Assembly (NCBI RefSeq): GCF_023349125.1 | Contig: NZ_JAKIKT010000001.1 | Span: 682,001-746,000, forward strand | DNA length: 64,000 nucleotides | Direction of reading: 5' to 3' | DNA from: Shewanella corallii | Lineage (GTDB): Bacteria; Pseudomonadota; Gammaproteobacteria; Enterobacterales; Shewanellaceae | Shown here: piece by piece, positions 17,875-27,853 of the stretch | How the letters are laid out: every line of letters starts with the position of its first letter | Numbering within the stretch: position 1 is the first letter of the stretch | Program-made: the position numbers and the translations under genes | Notes under the pieces: generated by a model | The model's input: only the letters and a program-made list of their open reading frames with translations | The model's database searches: none | What the model was told of the DNA's origin: nothing

Positions 17875-18485
17875 GCCCGGATTATCGTTTGTATCTGGTG
17901 ACAGATGAGCGCCTCAGTGATGAAGCGCTTTGCCATGTCGTCACTCAAGCTGTTGAAGGTGGCGTAACCATGGTGCAACTGAGAGAGAAGCAGGGGAAAC
18001 TCCGTCGGTTTATCCAGAGGGGGCAGTTACTCAAAACTATTCTGGCGGGCACAGAGGTACCTTTGATCATCAATGACAGGGTGGATGTGGCCCTTGCCAT
18101 TAATGCTGACGGCGTACACCTGGGGCAGTCAGATATGCCTGCTGAAATGGCAAGGGAACTGCTGGGTCAAGATAAACTGCTGGGACTGACGGTTGAATCT
18201 ATGGCGCAGTTGGAGCAGGCTCAGAGTCTGCCGGTGGATTATCTGGGGATCAGTACTGTGTTCGCTACGCCAACCAAAACTGATACCTGTTTTGAATGGG
18301 GTATAGCGGGGCTGGAGTTGGCGCAGAGTTGTTCTCGTTTACCCCTGGTGGCAATTGGCGGAATAGATCTGGCCAATATCGAGCAGGTCAAGGCGACCGG
18401 GGTAGCGGGAATTGCTTTAGTATCTGCAATTTGTGGTGCGGCGGAACCTCGTCTTGCTGCCCGGGAACTGCTGGCAAGGATATAA
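17871..18485 (+). CDS. thiE: Thiamine-phosphate synthase
   Basis: ThiE joins HMP-PP and thiazole phosphate to give thiamin phosphate. The 204-residue TIM-barrel protein shows the expected motifs: [14 protein letters not shown] (diphosphate-binding), [34 protein letters not shown] and [11 protein letters not shown] with a downstream GIALVSAI. It overlaps thiM by 4 bp. thiD-thiM-thiE without thiC or thiG is a salvage arrangement; de novo genes may lie elsewhere. Confidence 0.97.
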   Translation: MSPDYRLYLVTDERLSDEALCHVVTQAVEGGVTMVQLREKQGKLRRFIQRGQLLKTILAGTEVPLIINDRVDVALAINADGVHLGQSDMPAEMARELLGQDKLLGLTVESMAQLEQAQSLPVDYLGISTVFATPTKTDTCFEWGIAGLELAQSCSRLPLVAIGGIDLANIEQVKATGVAGIALVSAICGAAEPRLAARELLARI

Positions 18486-18530
18486 ACCTGGTCTACGCTT
18501 ATATAGATAGCAAGGGACAGGGAAGTTGTT

Positions 18531-19478
18531 ATGCGGGCACCGGAAAAGCCGGAAAATGAAGTTGAGCGATTGCAGACGTTAAGGGCGTTGGGATTGTTGG
18601 ATACCCCGCCCGAAACCAGATTTGATGCCATTACCAGAATGGCAAAGTTGATGTTTGATGTACCTACCACGGTGATCTCTCTGGTGGATGAAGACCGTCA
18701 ATGGTTCAAATCCAAACAGGGAACTCACCTGACCGAAACTCCCAGAGATATTTCTTTCTGTGGTCACACTATTCTGGGGTCGGACATTTTCGTTGTCTCT
18801 GATGCAATAGATGACGACAGATTTGTCGACAATCCTCTGGTTGTTGGTGAACCGGGAATTCGTTTCTATGCCGGCTGTCCTATCCAGGCTCAGGATGGTT
18901 GTGTTCTTGGCACCCTTTGTCTGATCGATGTGAAGCCCAAGGACTTATCGGCCAAAGAGCGCCAGATTCTTAAGTCCATGGCGTCACTGGTGGAGTGCGA
19001 ACTTGAAACCTTGCAAACGGCCCACCATGATGAGCTGTCCGGTTTGGTCAATGGGCGGGGCCTGGTTTTGCTGGGGGAACACTGCACTAAGCTGTGTCAT
19101 CGTTCTGGCATCAATCTGACTATGCTGCTGTTCGATATCGATAACTTCGATGCGTTCAATGAAAGCTATGGCGAGGATATCGGCGACCTGGTGTTGATGG
19201 ATTTTGCCATGTTGCTCAGAAAGGTGTTCCGGGAGTCTGATCTGCTGGCCCGCACCGGGGATGACGAGTTTGTGGTGCTGTTGGCCAACGCAGATAATGC
19301 CAAAGCAGGTTTGGCGTTGGAGAGATTCAGGCTGGCGGTTCATGACTATAATCGCCGCCAGAATCGTACCACCCATCTGAAGTTCACTTCGGTAGCGGTC
19401 GAGCTGGATCATGGCCACCATGGCGATATTGAAGCTTTGTTGGCGGATGCCTGGAGTCGGATGGCTAAACTGAGTTAA
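18531..19478 (+). CDS. GAF-domain protein with degenerate GGDEF domain
   Basis: A 315-residue cytoplasmic protein. The GAF domain (about residues 20-165) has the DEDRQWFKSKQG and GVLGTLCLID-type segments of redox/ligand-sensing GAF proteins. The GGDEF-like domain (about 165-315) has a disturbed signature, RTGDDEF instead of R-x-GGDEF, with the second glycine replaced by Asp. GGDEF domains make c-di-GMP; this substitution probably reduces or removes cyclase activity, leaving a GTP-binding or scaffold role, but that is inference. A GGGAAG ribosome site precedes ATG. It follows thiE by 45 bases and may be partly co-transcribed; a strong terminator follows. Confidence 0.85.
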   Translation: MRAPEKPENEVERLQTLRALGLLDTPPETRFDAITRMAKLMFDVPTTVISLVDEDRQWFKSKQGTHLTETPRDISFCGHTILGSDIFVVSDAIDDDRFVDNPLVVGEPGIRFYAGCPIQAQDGCVLGTLCLIDVKPKDLSAKERQILKSMASLVECELETLQTAHHDELSGLVNGRGLVLLGEHCTKLCHRSGINLTMLLFDIDNFDAFNESYGEDIGDLVLMDFAMLLRKVFRESDLLARTGDDEFVVLLANADNAKAGLALERFRLAVHDYNRRQNRTTHLKFTSVAVELDHGHHGDIEALLADAWSRMAKLS

Positions 19479-19506
19479 AAAACGCGGCAACTGCCGCGTT
19501 TTTTTA
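19477..19506. terminator. Bidirectional Rho-independent terminator
   Basis: A near-perfect palindrome (AACGCGGCA/TGCCGCGTT) flanked by A- and T-runs lies between the GAF-GGDEF gene and the convergent POT transporter gene. Confidence 0.92.
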
Positions 19507-19515
19507 TGACTGTAC

Positions 19516-21051
19516 TTATGCCTGAGTTTTCTGCATCTGCAGCAGCCACTTGCCATAGATATAGATACCCACGGCAGAGATAGAACCAATAGCGGCAATG
19601 ATGTACCAGGCCATACCGATATTATGAGCGTTGTATAGCGTCTGAGTCAGTTGCTGAGCGCTCTCGCCCGTATAGCTCACCAAAGTCGTAAAGGCTTCGC
19701 CCTGGGGAATTGCGGCAACTTCTGTCGCGCTCATGCCTTCCTGTTCAAGCATCTGGCGGGAGAAGTTTTCCTTGGAGGCATAGTGCTCATAAAGTTTGGG
19801 ACCAAAGTAACCCTCCAGACCCCAGCCGATACCCTGAGGCAGCATCACAAAGCCCAGATACATGGCTTTTTTGCCTTCGGGGGCAATATTGCCCATGAAC
19901 TCATTCTTTTTGGGAGAGATCATCATCTCACCCAGAGAGAACATGGCAATCGCAAGCACTATCATCCAGGCGGCATTGGTATAACCGATCAGCACAAAGG
20001 CAAAGATACTCAGCAGACAGCCGCCCAGCATCGCCGTGGTGATACGGTACTTGGCCGTCAGGGCGGCGACCAGGAAGCAGGTGGTCATGATCATACCTGC
20101 ATTGAGGTTCAGCATGCCCTCTGGCATCACCTTGGTGCCTTCGTTGTTCAGGCCCAGCCAGAACTGCAGAATGCCATTGCTGGTGCCCTCAGGACCAAAC
20201 AGGCTGGTCACAATCACACTGGTGTCCACCCATTCAGAGATATGAATAGGCAGTACATCGAACAGTGCGTTGAACAGGAACCAGAAGCCGGAAAACACCA
20301 GCATATAGTAGATGACGACAGGCTTTTTCAGTTCATGCCAGGCGTCTTTCCACAGTGCTTCCTGTTGGATCTCACCAGACTTAATTTTGGCGGCGCGTTC
20401 CAGCCGCTCCTCTTTACCTGGCTCTTTATAAGCCAGCAGGAACAGGAAGTTGAGAGAGATAATGGCTGCGCAGGCGTAGAACACATTGTCCCAGGACAGC
20501 TGACGCATATGCACCGCGACCAATGGGCCAAGGAAGCCACCGATATTCACTACCTGGTAGAAGATCCCCCAGGCCATGGAGGAGTTATCCCGTCGGGTCG
20601 CCAGTACCAGAGTGCCCTGAATCCCGGGTTTAAAGATACCCGTACCGGCTGCCAGTAACATGGCGCCACCCAGGAAGCCCCAGAAGCTTGGGAAGAAAGC
20701 CATACACAGGTAACCGGCTATCTTGATAATGGTGGAGGCAAAGATAGTCTCTTTATATCCCACCCGGTCAGAGATGCCGCCGGTAAACACAGGGATAAAG
20801 GTTTGCAGGATTGCCCACACTGAAATGATGATACCGTAGTCAGACAGTGTGATACCAAGACCACCTTCAGACACAGGGGCTTTAGCGTACAGACCGGCAC
20901 TGGCTTTTACGCCGTAATAGGCGATTCGCTCTACCAGTTCCATACCGCCAACCAGCCAGAACACATAGCTCAGACTGGCAATGGAGGCCCACATCCCCAG
21001 TTGTTTGACCTCCCGCAGATCGTTGTCTGCAAGATTATTGTTGTTAGCCAT
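19516..21051 (-). CDS. POT/PTR-family peptide:proton symporter
   Basis: A 511-residue, 12-14 TM member of the proton-dependent oligopeptide transporter family. It has the POT N-terminal signature ExxERxxYYG (MELVERIAYYGV), the loop 2-3 motif (GGISDRVGYKETIFAS), the helix-4 region GTGIFKPGIQG and a long cytosolic loop (EERLERAAKIKSGEIQQEAL) before the C-terminal half. It should import di- and tripeptides with protons, which fits a peptide-using heterotroph. An AAGGAAGG ribosome site precedes ATG. It is monocistronic. Confidence 0.88.
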   Translation of the reverse strand: MANNNNLADNDLREVKQLGMWASIASLSYVFWLVGGMELVERIAYYGVKASAGLYAKAPVSEGGLGITLSDYGIIISVWAILQTFIPVFTGGISDRVGYKETIFASTIIKIAGYLCMAFFPSFWGFLGGAMLLAAGTGIFKPGIQGTLVLATRRDNSSMAWGIFYQVVNIGGFLGPLVAVHMRQLSWDNVFYACAAIISLNFLFLLAYKEPGKEERLERAAKIKSGEIQQEALWKDAWHELKKPVVIYYMLVFSGFWFLFNALFDVLPIHISEWVDTSVIVTSLFGPEGTSNGILQFWLGLNNEGTKVMPEGMLNLNAGMIMTTCFLVAALTAKYRITTAMLGGCLLSIFAFVLIGYTNAAWMIVLAIAMFSLGEMMISPKKNEFMGNIAPEGKKAMYLGFVMLPQGIGWGLEGYFGPKLYEHYASKENFSRQMLEQEGMSATEVAAIPQGEAFTTLVSYTGESAQQLTQTLYNAHNIGMAWYIIAAIGSISAVGIYIYGKWLLQMQKTQA

Positions 21052-21414
21052 ACCCTTCCTTTGATTATTATTTTTTTGTTTATGGTTTTTCTAAATTTTG
21101 CACCGCTTAAGTTAAGCGATGTAGCGCAGCGGAAAACTGTAACGCGAAATCGTCCAAAAACCAAAGTTCCCGGCGTTGATTCTGGTGTTTTTAGCCAAAG
21201 GTGTGAGTGTGGGCAAAAAATCATCCTGAACTGCTCAAGCTTTCAGCCGGGCTGCCGTTTGATAGTAACGGCATCAGTTTCAACTCATTGAACAAATTTA
21301 GTTATTTGGGAATGAAACCTGCATAAGCCGATGTCAGTTACGGGTTTTTGACACAACCGGAACCCGTGTCCGGTATTTCAGTTGTCGCGAGCAAAACAAT
21401 AACGAGGAACTCGC
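21052..21414. other. 363-bp intergenic region between divergent POT and chemoreceptor genes
   Basis: I see no supportable gene. It should contain the promoters of both divergent genes. The POT side is AT-rich (TTATTATTTTTTTG near 21065), and a GAGGAA ribosome site lies just before the chemoreceptor start. No clear operator or hairpin stands out. Confidence 0.5.
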
Positions 21415-23073
21415 ATGAAAGGATTATCAAATATGTCCATCCGCAGTCGGTTATGGGGTGTGATTGTGCTGGTGGTGATAACAGGTGTAGTCATATTGGC
21501 ATCGCTGATGTTTAAACTCGGCAAGATCGAGAAGGCCTATCAGGAGTTTGAGTTGGGTGCTGTCGCGACTCAGCAGTCGATTTTATCCATCAGTCGGGAT
21601 ATGAACTATGTCTCCCGGTTGACCCGGGCGATTATGCTGGGGGACGACTACGACAAGAACTTTGCCAAACTGGAGAGTTACAGAAGTGCTATATATGGCC
21701 ACTTCGACAAACTTGATACAGCGATCAGCCAAATATCCGATGTCGGCCAGCGAGATAAGTTGCAGCAAATTGCAGATCTTGCCCAAAAGGACACCCGCGC
21801 GTTTGTTGATGATGGCTACCAGCGTATGTTGGCGCTGGCGGACTCTCCAAGACGCACGTTCGACTTAACCCGTGCTTATCAGGAGTACCGGAAGGGAGCG
21901 ACGCCGGTTGCCAATGCTGCCCGGGAGAGCTTTAAACAGCTGGTGTCCCTTGAGCAGTCGATTCGTGCAGACATTCAGCGTCATGCCAATGCCGAACTGG
22001 ACAATACCCAATATCAACTGACCGTCACCCTGATCCTGATGTTTGCTCTGGTGTGCGGCATCATCTTTATGATTCTGAAATCCATTCTTGTTCCAGTGGT
22101 GACACTGCAAACCGCGATTGAAGAGATTGAGCAACACTCAGATCTCAGCCGTCGAATCCCGGTTCAGGGCAAGGATGAACTGGCTGCACTGTCAGGCTCA
22201 TTTAACAATATGCTGGATAAGTTCCACCACAGTATTACCCAGGTAGCAGCGGCTGCCGCCCAATTGTCTGTATCCGCCAATGAAACCCGCAGTGCCACAG
22301 CATCGGCGCTGGAAGCGATTGACAACCAGAAGCGGGAACTGGACATGGTGGCCACCGCCATGAATGAGATGAGTGCCACAGTGACTGATGTTGCTCGCAA
22401 TGCCGTCGCGGCTGCAGACGCAGCGACTGAAGCAGATACCAGTGCTCACAATGGGGAACAGGTTGTTGAGCAAACCGTTGGTCGAATCAAGCATCTGGCC
22501 GGAGAGGTGAATCAGGCATCTGATGCTGTAGTGGAATTGGAGCAGCACAGCCAGCAAGTATTCAATATTCTGGAAGTGATTCAGGCGATTGCCGAGCAGA
22601 CTAACCTGTTGGCACTGAATGCGGCCATTGAAGCTGCCCGGGCGGGAGAGCAGGGCAGAGGCTTTGCTGTCGTCGCTGATGAGGTTCGGACGCTGGCCAG
22701 CCGGACCCAGGCTTCCACCGAGGAGATCCGTACCACTATCGATAAACTGCAGCAGGGCGCAGCCCGCAGTGCTGAGATGATGTTGAACAGCCGCCGCTAC
22801 TCTGATGACAGTGTCGCCACGGCCACCAAGGCAGGTGAAGCACTGGGGTCTATCACCCGCAGCGTTGCCCACATCAACGATATGAATACCCAGATTGCAA
22901 CGGCCGCAGAGGAGCAATCTCAGGTTGCCGAGGAGATTAACTCCAACCTCGTCAGTGTTCATCAGGGTATGACAATATCTGTTACCGGCGCACAGCAGAT
23001 CCATGCCAACACTGAGGTATTGGCTCAGACTGCCAGAGAGCTGGAAAACATGGTGGGTGAGTTCAGAGTCTAG
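21415..23073 (+). CDS. Methyl-accepting chemotaxis protein
   Basis: A 552-residue transmembrane chemoreceptor: TM1 (about 12-34), a periplasmic helical sensor (about 35-198, resembling a four-helix bundle), TM2 (about 199-222), HAMP (about 222-275), and a signalling domain with the invariant hairpin tip [20 protein letters not shown] near residues 398-420 that binds CheA and CheW. Flanking Glu/Gln-rich helices supply methylation sites. The ligand is unknown. It lacks the C-terminal CheR-docking pentapeptide. It is monocistronic with a terminator. Confidence 0.92.
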   Translation: MKGLSNMSIRSRLWGVIVLVVITGVVILASLMFKLGKIEKAYQEFELGAVATQQSILSISRDMNYVSRLTRAIMLGDDYDKNFAKLESYRSAIYGHFDKLDTAISQISDVGQRDKLQQIADLAQKDTRAFVDDGYQRMLALADSPRRTFDLTRAYQEYRKGATPVANAARESFKQLVSLEQSIRADIQRHANAELDNTQYQLTVTLILMFALVCGIIFMILKSILVPVVTLQTAIEEIEQHSDLSRRIPVQGKDELAALSGSFNNMLDKFHHSITQVAAAAAQLSVSANETRSATASALEAIDNQKRELDMVATAMNEMSATVTDVARNAVAAADAATEADTSAHNGEQVVEQTVGRIKHLAGEVNQASDAVVELEQHSQQVFNILEVIQAIAEQTNLLALNAAIEAARAGEQGRGFAVVADEVRTLASRTQASTEEIRTTIDKLQQGAARSAEMMLNSRRYSDDSVATATKAGEALGSITRSVAHINDMNTQIATAAEEQSQVAEEINSNLVSVHQGMTISVTGAQQIHANTEVLAQTARELENMVGEFRV

Positions 23074-23093
23074 GTAGGCTTAGACGAGACAGT

Positions 23094-23120
23094 AAAAAGG
23101 CGCCCAGGGGCGCCTTTTTT
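23094..23120 (+). terminator. Rho-independent terminator of the chemoreceptor gene
   Basis: AAAAAGGCGCC-CAGG-GGCGCCTTTTTT, 20 bases after the stop. Confidence 0.9.
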
Positions 23121-23212
23121 GTGGGATTTGCCAACCTTGGCTGAGATAATCCCCGCATCTGCGCGGCTGCAGCAGTTAATCCGCGAATCTTATCCACTGG
23201 GAGTTTCTAACC

Positions 23213-23926
23213 ATGTCTGAGTTATATGGTAAGCACGCGCATCAATACGATCAGGTGATTAAAAACAATATCTATAATGCCATGCTGGACCTGCCCAGTA
23301 TGAAGCGTCTGATTGGTGATATCCGCGGACGTCGCGTTCTGGACTTAGGGGCTGGCTCAGGCGTTTATGCAGAGTATTTCCTGCAATCCGGCGTGTCAGA
23401 GCTGACCTGTATTGACCGCTCTCCCCACATGCTGGCTTTGCTTAACCAGAAGGTAGCCAGGCTTGGGGCTGAAGCCAGAGTTCATACCTATGCACATGAT
23501 CTCGAACTGGGCCTGAAAGGTGAAGCCGACACAGGCTATGATCTGGTGGTCAGCGCCCTGATGCTGCATTACCTCGAGGATCTGCCCAGTTTCTTTGCTG
23601 AGGTTGCCAGAGTACTGAGAAATAGCGGTGAGCTGGTGTTTTCCACCCATCACCCCTTTGCGGATTATGAATGCTCCAGCAGTGGCAATTACTTCGAGCA
23701 GGAGCTGATCACTGAGGAGTGGAATACCGTGGGTGAGCCTGTGCAGGTGAGTTTCTATCGTCGCTCACTAACTGAGATTACCCAGGCGCTCACTGACAAT
23801 GGCTTTGTCATCACAGCCCTGAATGAAGGGGAGGTTCTGCCTGAAGCCAAGGCCTTGAGCGAGTCTACCTATGAATATCTGAGTACCAGACCCAACTTCC
23901 TGTTTGTGAAAGCCCGCAAGCTGTGA
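23213..23926 (+). CDS. Class I SAM-dependent methyltransferase
   Basis: A 237-residue Rossmann methyltransferase. SAM-binding motif I is VLDLGAGSGVYAEY, motif II contains LTCIDRSPHML, and the later segment DLVVSALMLHYLEDLPSFF matches the small-molecule type (Methyltransf_11). The substrate is unknown. A GGGAG ribosome site precedes ATG. It lies alone between two terminators. Confidence 0.85.
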   Translation: MSELYGKHAHQYDQVIKNNIYNAMLDLPSMKRLIGDIRGRRVLDLGAGSGVYAEYFLQSGVSELTCIDRSPHMLALLNQKVARLGAEARVHTYAHDLELGLKGEADTGYDLVVSALMLHYLEDLPSFFAEVARVLRNSGELVFSTHHPFADYECSSSGNYFEQELITEEWNTVGEPVQVSFYRRSLTEITQALTDNGFVITALNEGEVLPEAKALSESTYEYLSTRPNFLFVKARKL

Positions 23927-23940
23927 TTGGCAGGAAAAGT

Positions 23941-23967
23941 AAAAGGGCGCACAAGGCGCCCTTTTTT
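23941..23967. terminator. Bidirectional Rho-independent terminator
   Basis: AAAAGGGCGC-ACAAG-GCGCCCTTTTTT, between the methyltransferase and the convergent BCCT gene. Confidence 0.9.
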
Positions 23968-23984
23968 ATTGTCGAAGGGAGTTA

Positions 23985-25910
23985 TCAGGCGGTGGCCTGA
24001 GGTGCTGCTTCTTCCTGTGCAGCCAGCTCCTCTTTCTCACGCATCAGATCGTTAAAGCGGATACGGGCTTCCTGAGCTTGCTCAGAGGCTTCCAGTTTGC
24101 GCTCTTTGGCGTTGATTGCTTCGGTGGTCAGACGCTGTAACTCTTCAATCATCTCGTCTGGTGCATCACCCAGCTCCATACCTGACTCGCCTCGCTCCAG
24201 CGCCTCTTTACGGATGCGCTTCTTCAGCTTCCAGATAGCATTCAGGGCATCGCGCTCAGCTTCTGCGGCTTCAATGGCTGCATCGCGCAGCTGCTCGAAC
24301 TTTGCCATGGCAGTACCTTCACGGCTCCATGGGTCCACTTCCGGCAGGTCTTCGATGTTGATAACAGGGTCGACATAGCCATCCTGATGAGTCAAATCGA
24401 GTGTGGCAGCTTTAACACCGGAGATCATCAGCATTACCGCGATAATCAGCAGTGGCAGACCGCCAACAATTGCTGCAGTTTGCAGGGTAGCCAGACCACC
24501 CATAAACATCAGCACTGAAGGCATGATTGACAGGGTAAAGGCCCAGAACAGGCGGTTCCAGCGCATTGGGTCTTCAGTTACATTGTTCTGAACCACTGAG
24601 GCCAGAATGTAAGAGATAGAATCAAAGGTGGTGGCGGTGAAGATGATACACAGCAGGGTAAACACCACAATTACACCATAGCTGAACGGCAGTTGCTCCA
24701 GCATGGCGAAAATCGCTCTGGTTGGGCCCTGATCCTGCAGAATGCCAACAATATCCAACTGTCCGGACAGCTGCAGCGACAGGCCGTAGTTACCCAGGAC
24801 CATAAAGTACAGCGCACATCCTAGAGAACCGAAGAAAATAGAACCGGTTACCATCTGCTTAATGGTGCGACCACGGGAGATGCGAGCAACAAACAGACCC
24901 ATGCTTGGAGCGAATACCAACCACCAGGCCCAATAGAAGATGGTCCAGTCCTGAGGGAAGTGGGTATCTTTAAAGCTGCCCATGCCGCCGAAAGGTTCTG
25001 CCCAGGTGGCCATCACAAAGAAGTTGGACAGCATACGGCCTATAGAGTCCAGGCCGGTTTCCAGCATAAATACGGTAGGGCCGGCAACCAGTACGAAGGC
25101 CAGCAGTGCCAGCGCTCCCCAGAAGTTGATATTGGATAACAACTTAATACCGCCATCCATCCCCTTATAAGAGGAGTAGGCGAACAGAGCAGTACACAAC
25201 ATCAACACGCCAATCTGGCTGCCGGTGCTGGTAGGGATATCAAACAGGTAGCTGATACCTTCGTTAATCAGAGGCGCTGCCAGACCCAGAGTTGTCGCGG
25301 CACCCCCCAACAAACCGAAGATAAAGAGTACGTCGATAAATTTACCCAGCTTACCGTGGCTGCGAGCTTCGCCAATAACAGGCATCAGTGCGGCGGAAAC
25401 CTTAAGCACAGGCTGTTTACGTACATAAAAGAAATAGGCGATAGGCAGAGCAGGGATCAGGTAGATGGACCAGGCGATCGGGCCCCAGTGGAAAATGCCG
25501 TATGTGGCAGCCCAGCGCACCGCTTCTTCACTTCCCGGTTCCAACTGGAATGGGGGATTCATGTAGTAGTAGGCCCATTCAATACATCCCCAGTACAGAA
25601 TACTGGCACCGATACCACCACAGAACAGCATGGCTGCCCATGAGCCGGTGGCGTATTCAGGCTTTTCATCCGGGTCGCCCAGTTTGATCTGGCCGATGTC
25701 GGAGAAAATGATGTAAATCATAAAGAAAAACGCGGCTAACCCGAGTGTCAGGTAAGCGAAGCCGAGTTTATCAGTCATAAATGTTTTGGCGACGGCGATC
25801 CAGTCTGCCCCTTCCGCCGGGAATAGAGCCAACGGAACAATCACAGAGACCAGCAAGGCCAATGCGCCAAAAAAAGTGGGTTTATCGATTAGTTCGAAAT
25901 GCTTCTTCAT
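23985..25910 (-). CDS. BCCT-family betaine/carnitine/choline-type transporter
   Basis: A 641-residue transporter of the betaine-choline-carnitine family with 12 TM segments in about residues 10-505. Visible features are the GIGASILYWGCIEWAYYY region (the Trp-rich helix 4 box), the substrate-box segment AWWLVFAPSMGLFVARISRGR, and FTATTFDSISYILAS. It probably carries quaternary amines such as glycine betaine, choline or carnitine, coupled to sodium or protons, for osmoprotection or nutrition. The C-terminal 125 residues are a charged coiled coil (IWKLKKRIRKEALERG onwards), longer than usual. I chose ATG 25910 (AAGGAT upstream) over an ORF start 48 bases earlier. Confidence 0.87.
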   Translation of the reverse strand: MKKHFELIDKPTFFGALALLVSVIVPLALFPAEGADWIAVAKTFMTDKLGFAYLTLGLAAFFFMIYIIFSDIGQIKLGDPDEKPEYATGSWAAMLFCGGIGASILYWGCIEWAYYYMNPPFQLEPGSEEAVRWAATYGIFHWGPIAWSIYLIPALPIAYFFYVRKQPVLKVSAALMPVIGEARSHGKLGKFIDVLFIFGLLGGAATTLGLAAPLINEGISYLFDIPTSTGSQIGVLMLCTALFAYSSYKGMDGGIKLLSNINFWGALALLAFVLVAGPTVFMLETGLDSIGRMLSNFFVMATWAEPFGGMGSFKDTHFPQDWTIFYWAWWLVFAPSMGLFVARISRGRTIKQMVTGSIFFGSLGCALYFMVLGNYGLSLQLSGQLDIVGILQDQGPTRAIFAMLEQLPFSYGVIVVFTLLCIIFTATTFDSISYILASVVQNNVTEDPMRWNRLFWAFTLSIMPSVLMFMGGLATLQTAAIVGGLPLLIIAVMLMISGVKAATLDLTHQDGYVDPVINIEDLPEVDPWSREGTAMAKFEQLRDAAIEAAEAERDALNAIWKLKKRIRKEALERGESGMELGDAPDEMIEELQRLTTEAINAKERKLEASEQAQEARIRFNDLMREKEELAAQEEAAPQATA

Positions 25911-26288
25911 CGCTGTATATCCTTCAAAACAGCTCTTGGGAAGAGTTGATTGCGTCACCCTTCCCTAGGTTCTAACTTGTTATTTTGATTTTTGACAGAA
26001 GTCCGTAGAACGGGAAATCTGTGATGGAGTTAACTCTCAAATCGCTTTTCTGTCGACAAAAATGTTGTGTCGCCAAATCCTTTTTGTGATTCAGGTCAAC
26101 TCAATGATACAGGGTGTTACCAGTGTGTCTTTGTGGTGTGCTAGGTGTGGGTGGTGTTGTGGCTTTTGTGTCGGTTTTTTGGGTATAAAATTCAGGTGTG
26201 ATGAGCGATGAGGAGCAGTGGTTACTCACTTTTTGAATAAGTGTGATGGCCGACCATTACATCATTACGATCGGCCATAGGTGTCACT
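25911..26288. other. 378-bp intergenic region
   Basis: No gene is supportable. It holds the BCCT upstream region, a GT-rich low-complexity stretch (about 26115-26175), and a perfect 8-bp inverted repeat (ATGGCCGA/TCGGCCAT, 26246-26278) with a 17-nt loop next to the lipoprotein stop. That repeat lacks a T-run, so it is not a standard terminator. Confidence 0.45.
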
Positions 26289-26591
26289 CTATTTTTGCTC
26301 CTGGGGCAGTTGAACCGGCCCCAGACCGATACGGCATTTCTGGAATCCCTGTTTCCAGCCATCCAAATAATCTGCTTTGGTTCCGGTTAGTTTGGGCGCA
26401 TTGCCCCAGTCGCTTTCTGGTGTGCCCACATTCTGCAGTGCAGCCTTACACCCCATGTCGACACCATAGGCGCGCAGGTCGGTATAGGTCACTCCGGCAG
26501 CAGATGCTGGCTCCCGAGGTTGCGAACTGTTGCATCCTGCCAACAGCCCGATACTGAGCAGCAAGCCGGTCGCGGCTATTACTTTTGCCAT
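26289..26591 (-). CDS. Small lipoprotein, function unknown
   Basis: A 100-residue protein with a lipobox (LLAGC, Cys20), so it should be lipidated and membrane-anchored. The mature part has two further cysteines (GCKAAL, KCRIG) and the stretch YLDGWKQGFQKCR, reminiscent of the GW-x-QG segment in DUF2799 lipoproteins such as the one at 51.5 kb. It follows the PEBP-like gene by 13 bases and is likely co-transcribed with it. I recognise no specific function. Confidence 0.65.
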   Translation of the reverse strand: MAKVIAATGLLLSIGLLAGCNSSQPREPASAAGVTYTDLRAYGVDMGCKAALQNVGTPESDWGNAPKLTGTKADYLDGWKQGFQKCRIGLGPVQLPQEQK

Positions 26592-26604
26592 AACGACCCC
26601 GGCC

Positions 26605-27159
26605 TTATCTGGCGTTGGTAGGGGCGGTTAATTCCGCTTTACCCACCACATGCTGCAGGATGTTGTAACCAGCCAGCGCTGCCGTGGCATTGCCGGGAAG
26701 TTCGATTTTGTCGGTATCCAGTGCATACAGAGTAATGTGGTACTGGTGTGGTTTGGAATTTGGTGGAGGGCAGGCGCCGCCATAACCTTTAAAGCCGAAA
26801 TCATTGGTGATCATGGTTGCGCCTTTTGGCAGCTTTGCGCCACCCTCGACACCGGCACCTGCCGGTAAGCCTCTGGCGTCAGCAGGCAGATTGATCACCA
26901 GCCAATGCCACCAACCACTGCCTGTGGGTGCATCAGGATCATACATGGTTAAGGCAAAGCTCTTGGTGCCTTTGGGAACATCCGACCAACTGAGTTGAGG
27001 AGAGATATTATCTCCTGTGCATCCCCATTGATTGAAAATTTGTGGATTTTTAAAGCTCTGGTCATTGGTCACTGAGTCACTGGACAAAGTTAACGCCTGA
27101 CAGGCCATGGAAGAAAAGAGTAAACCTGAGAGAGTAAGCAGTTTGATGCCTGTATTCAT
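26605..27159 (-). CDS. Secreted YbhB/YbcL family (PEBP/RKIP-like) protein
   Basis: A 184-residue protein with a signal peptide (MNTGIKLLTLSGLLFSSMACQA) and a phosphatidylethanolamine-binding-protein fold. The conserved ligand-site segments are SPQLSWSDVPKGTKSFAL, MYDPDAPTGSGWWHWLVINLPA and GYGGACPPPNSKPHQYHITLYAL. Bacterial PEBPs are small-ligand binders of poorly known function; this one should be periplasmic. It is the first gene of a two-gene unit with the following lipoprotein. Its upstream region has a GGAGG ribosome site. Confidence 0.88.
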   Translation of the reverse strand: MNTGIKLLTLSGLLFSSMACQALTLSSDSVTNDQSFKNPQIFNQWGCTGDNISPQLSWSDVPKGTKSFALTMYDPDAPTGSGWWHWLVINLPADARGLPAGAGVEGGAKLPKGATMITNDFGFKGYGGACPPPNSKPHQYHITLYALDTDKIELPGNATAALAGYNILQHVVGKAELTAPTNAR

Positions 27160-27279
27160 GGTGCCTCCTTGTCCCCTCCTGCAATATAAACAGCATCAGC
27201 CGGGAGAGGTGGGAAAAGGGAACCATGAGTCTAACGGTTTTATCGGGCAGGTTTGATTTTGTGAAGTCGATTTAATACA

Positions 27280-27303
27280 AAAGCCCCGCTTGGCGGGGCT
27301 TTG
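27280..27303 (-). terminator. Rho-independent terminator of the yfhL gene
   Basis: AAAGCCCCGC-TTG-GCGGGGCTTT lies 18 bases past the ferredoxin stop on the minus strand, with T-runs on both strands. Confidence 0.85.
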
Positions 27304-27320
27304 TCTACTGGCGTCCGGGA

Positions 27321-27647
<327 letters not shown>

Positions 27648-27853
27648 TCATTAATGGCGGGATTTTAGCACAGCCGGGCTTGTGGACTGCAACACTATTA
27701 AGTGTGATGTTAATTTAGCCACACCAGATTCTGATTCCAATCCCTCTTTGTTCTTTGTCCCGCAGCAACAGTGGTGTACAGAAATTGAACAAATTGCTTT
27801 TGGCTCTGTCCAATTGCTGAACCCTGTTGGGAAACAACACAAGGAAGAAGATT

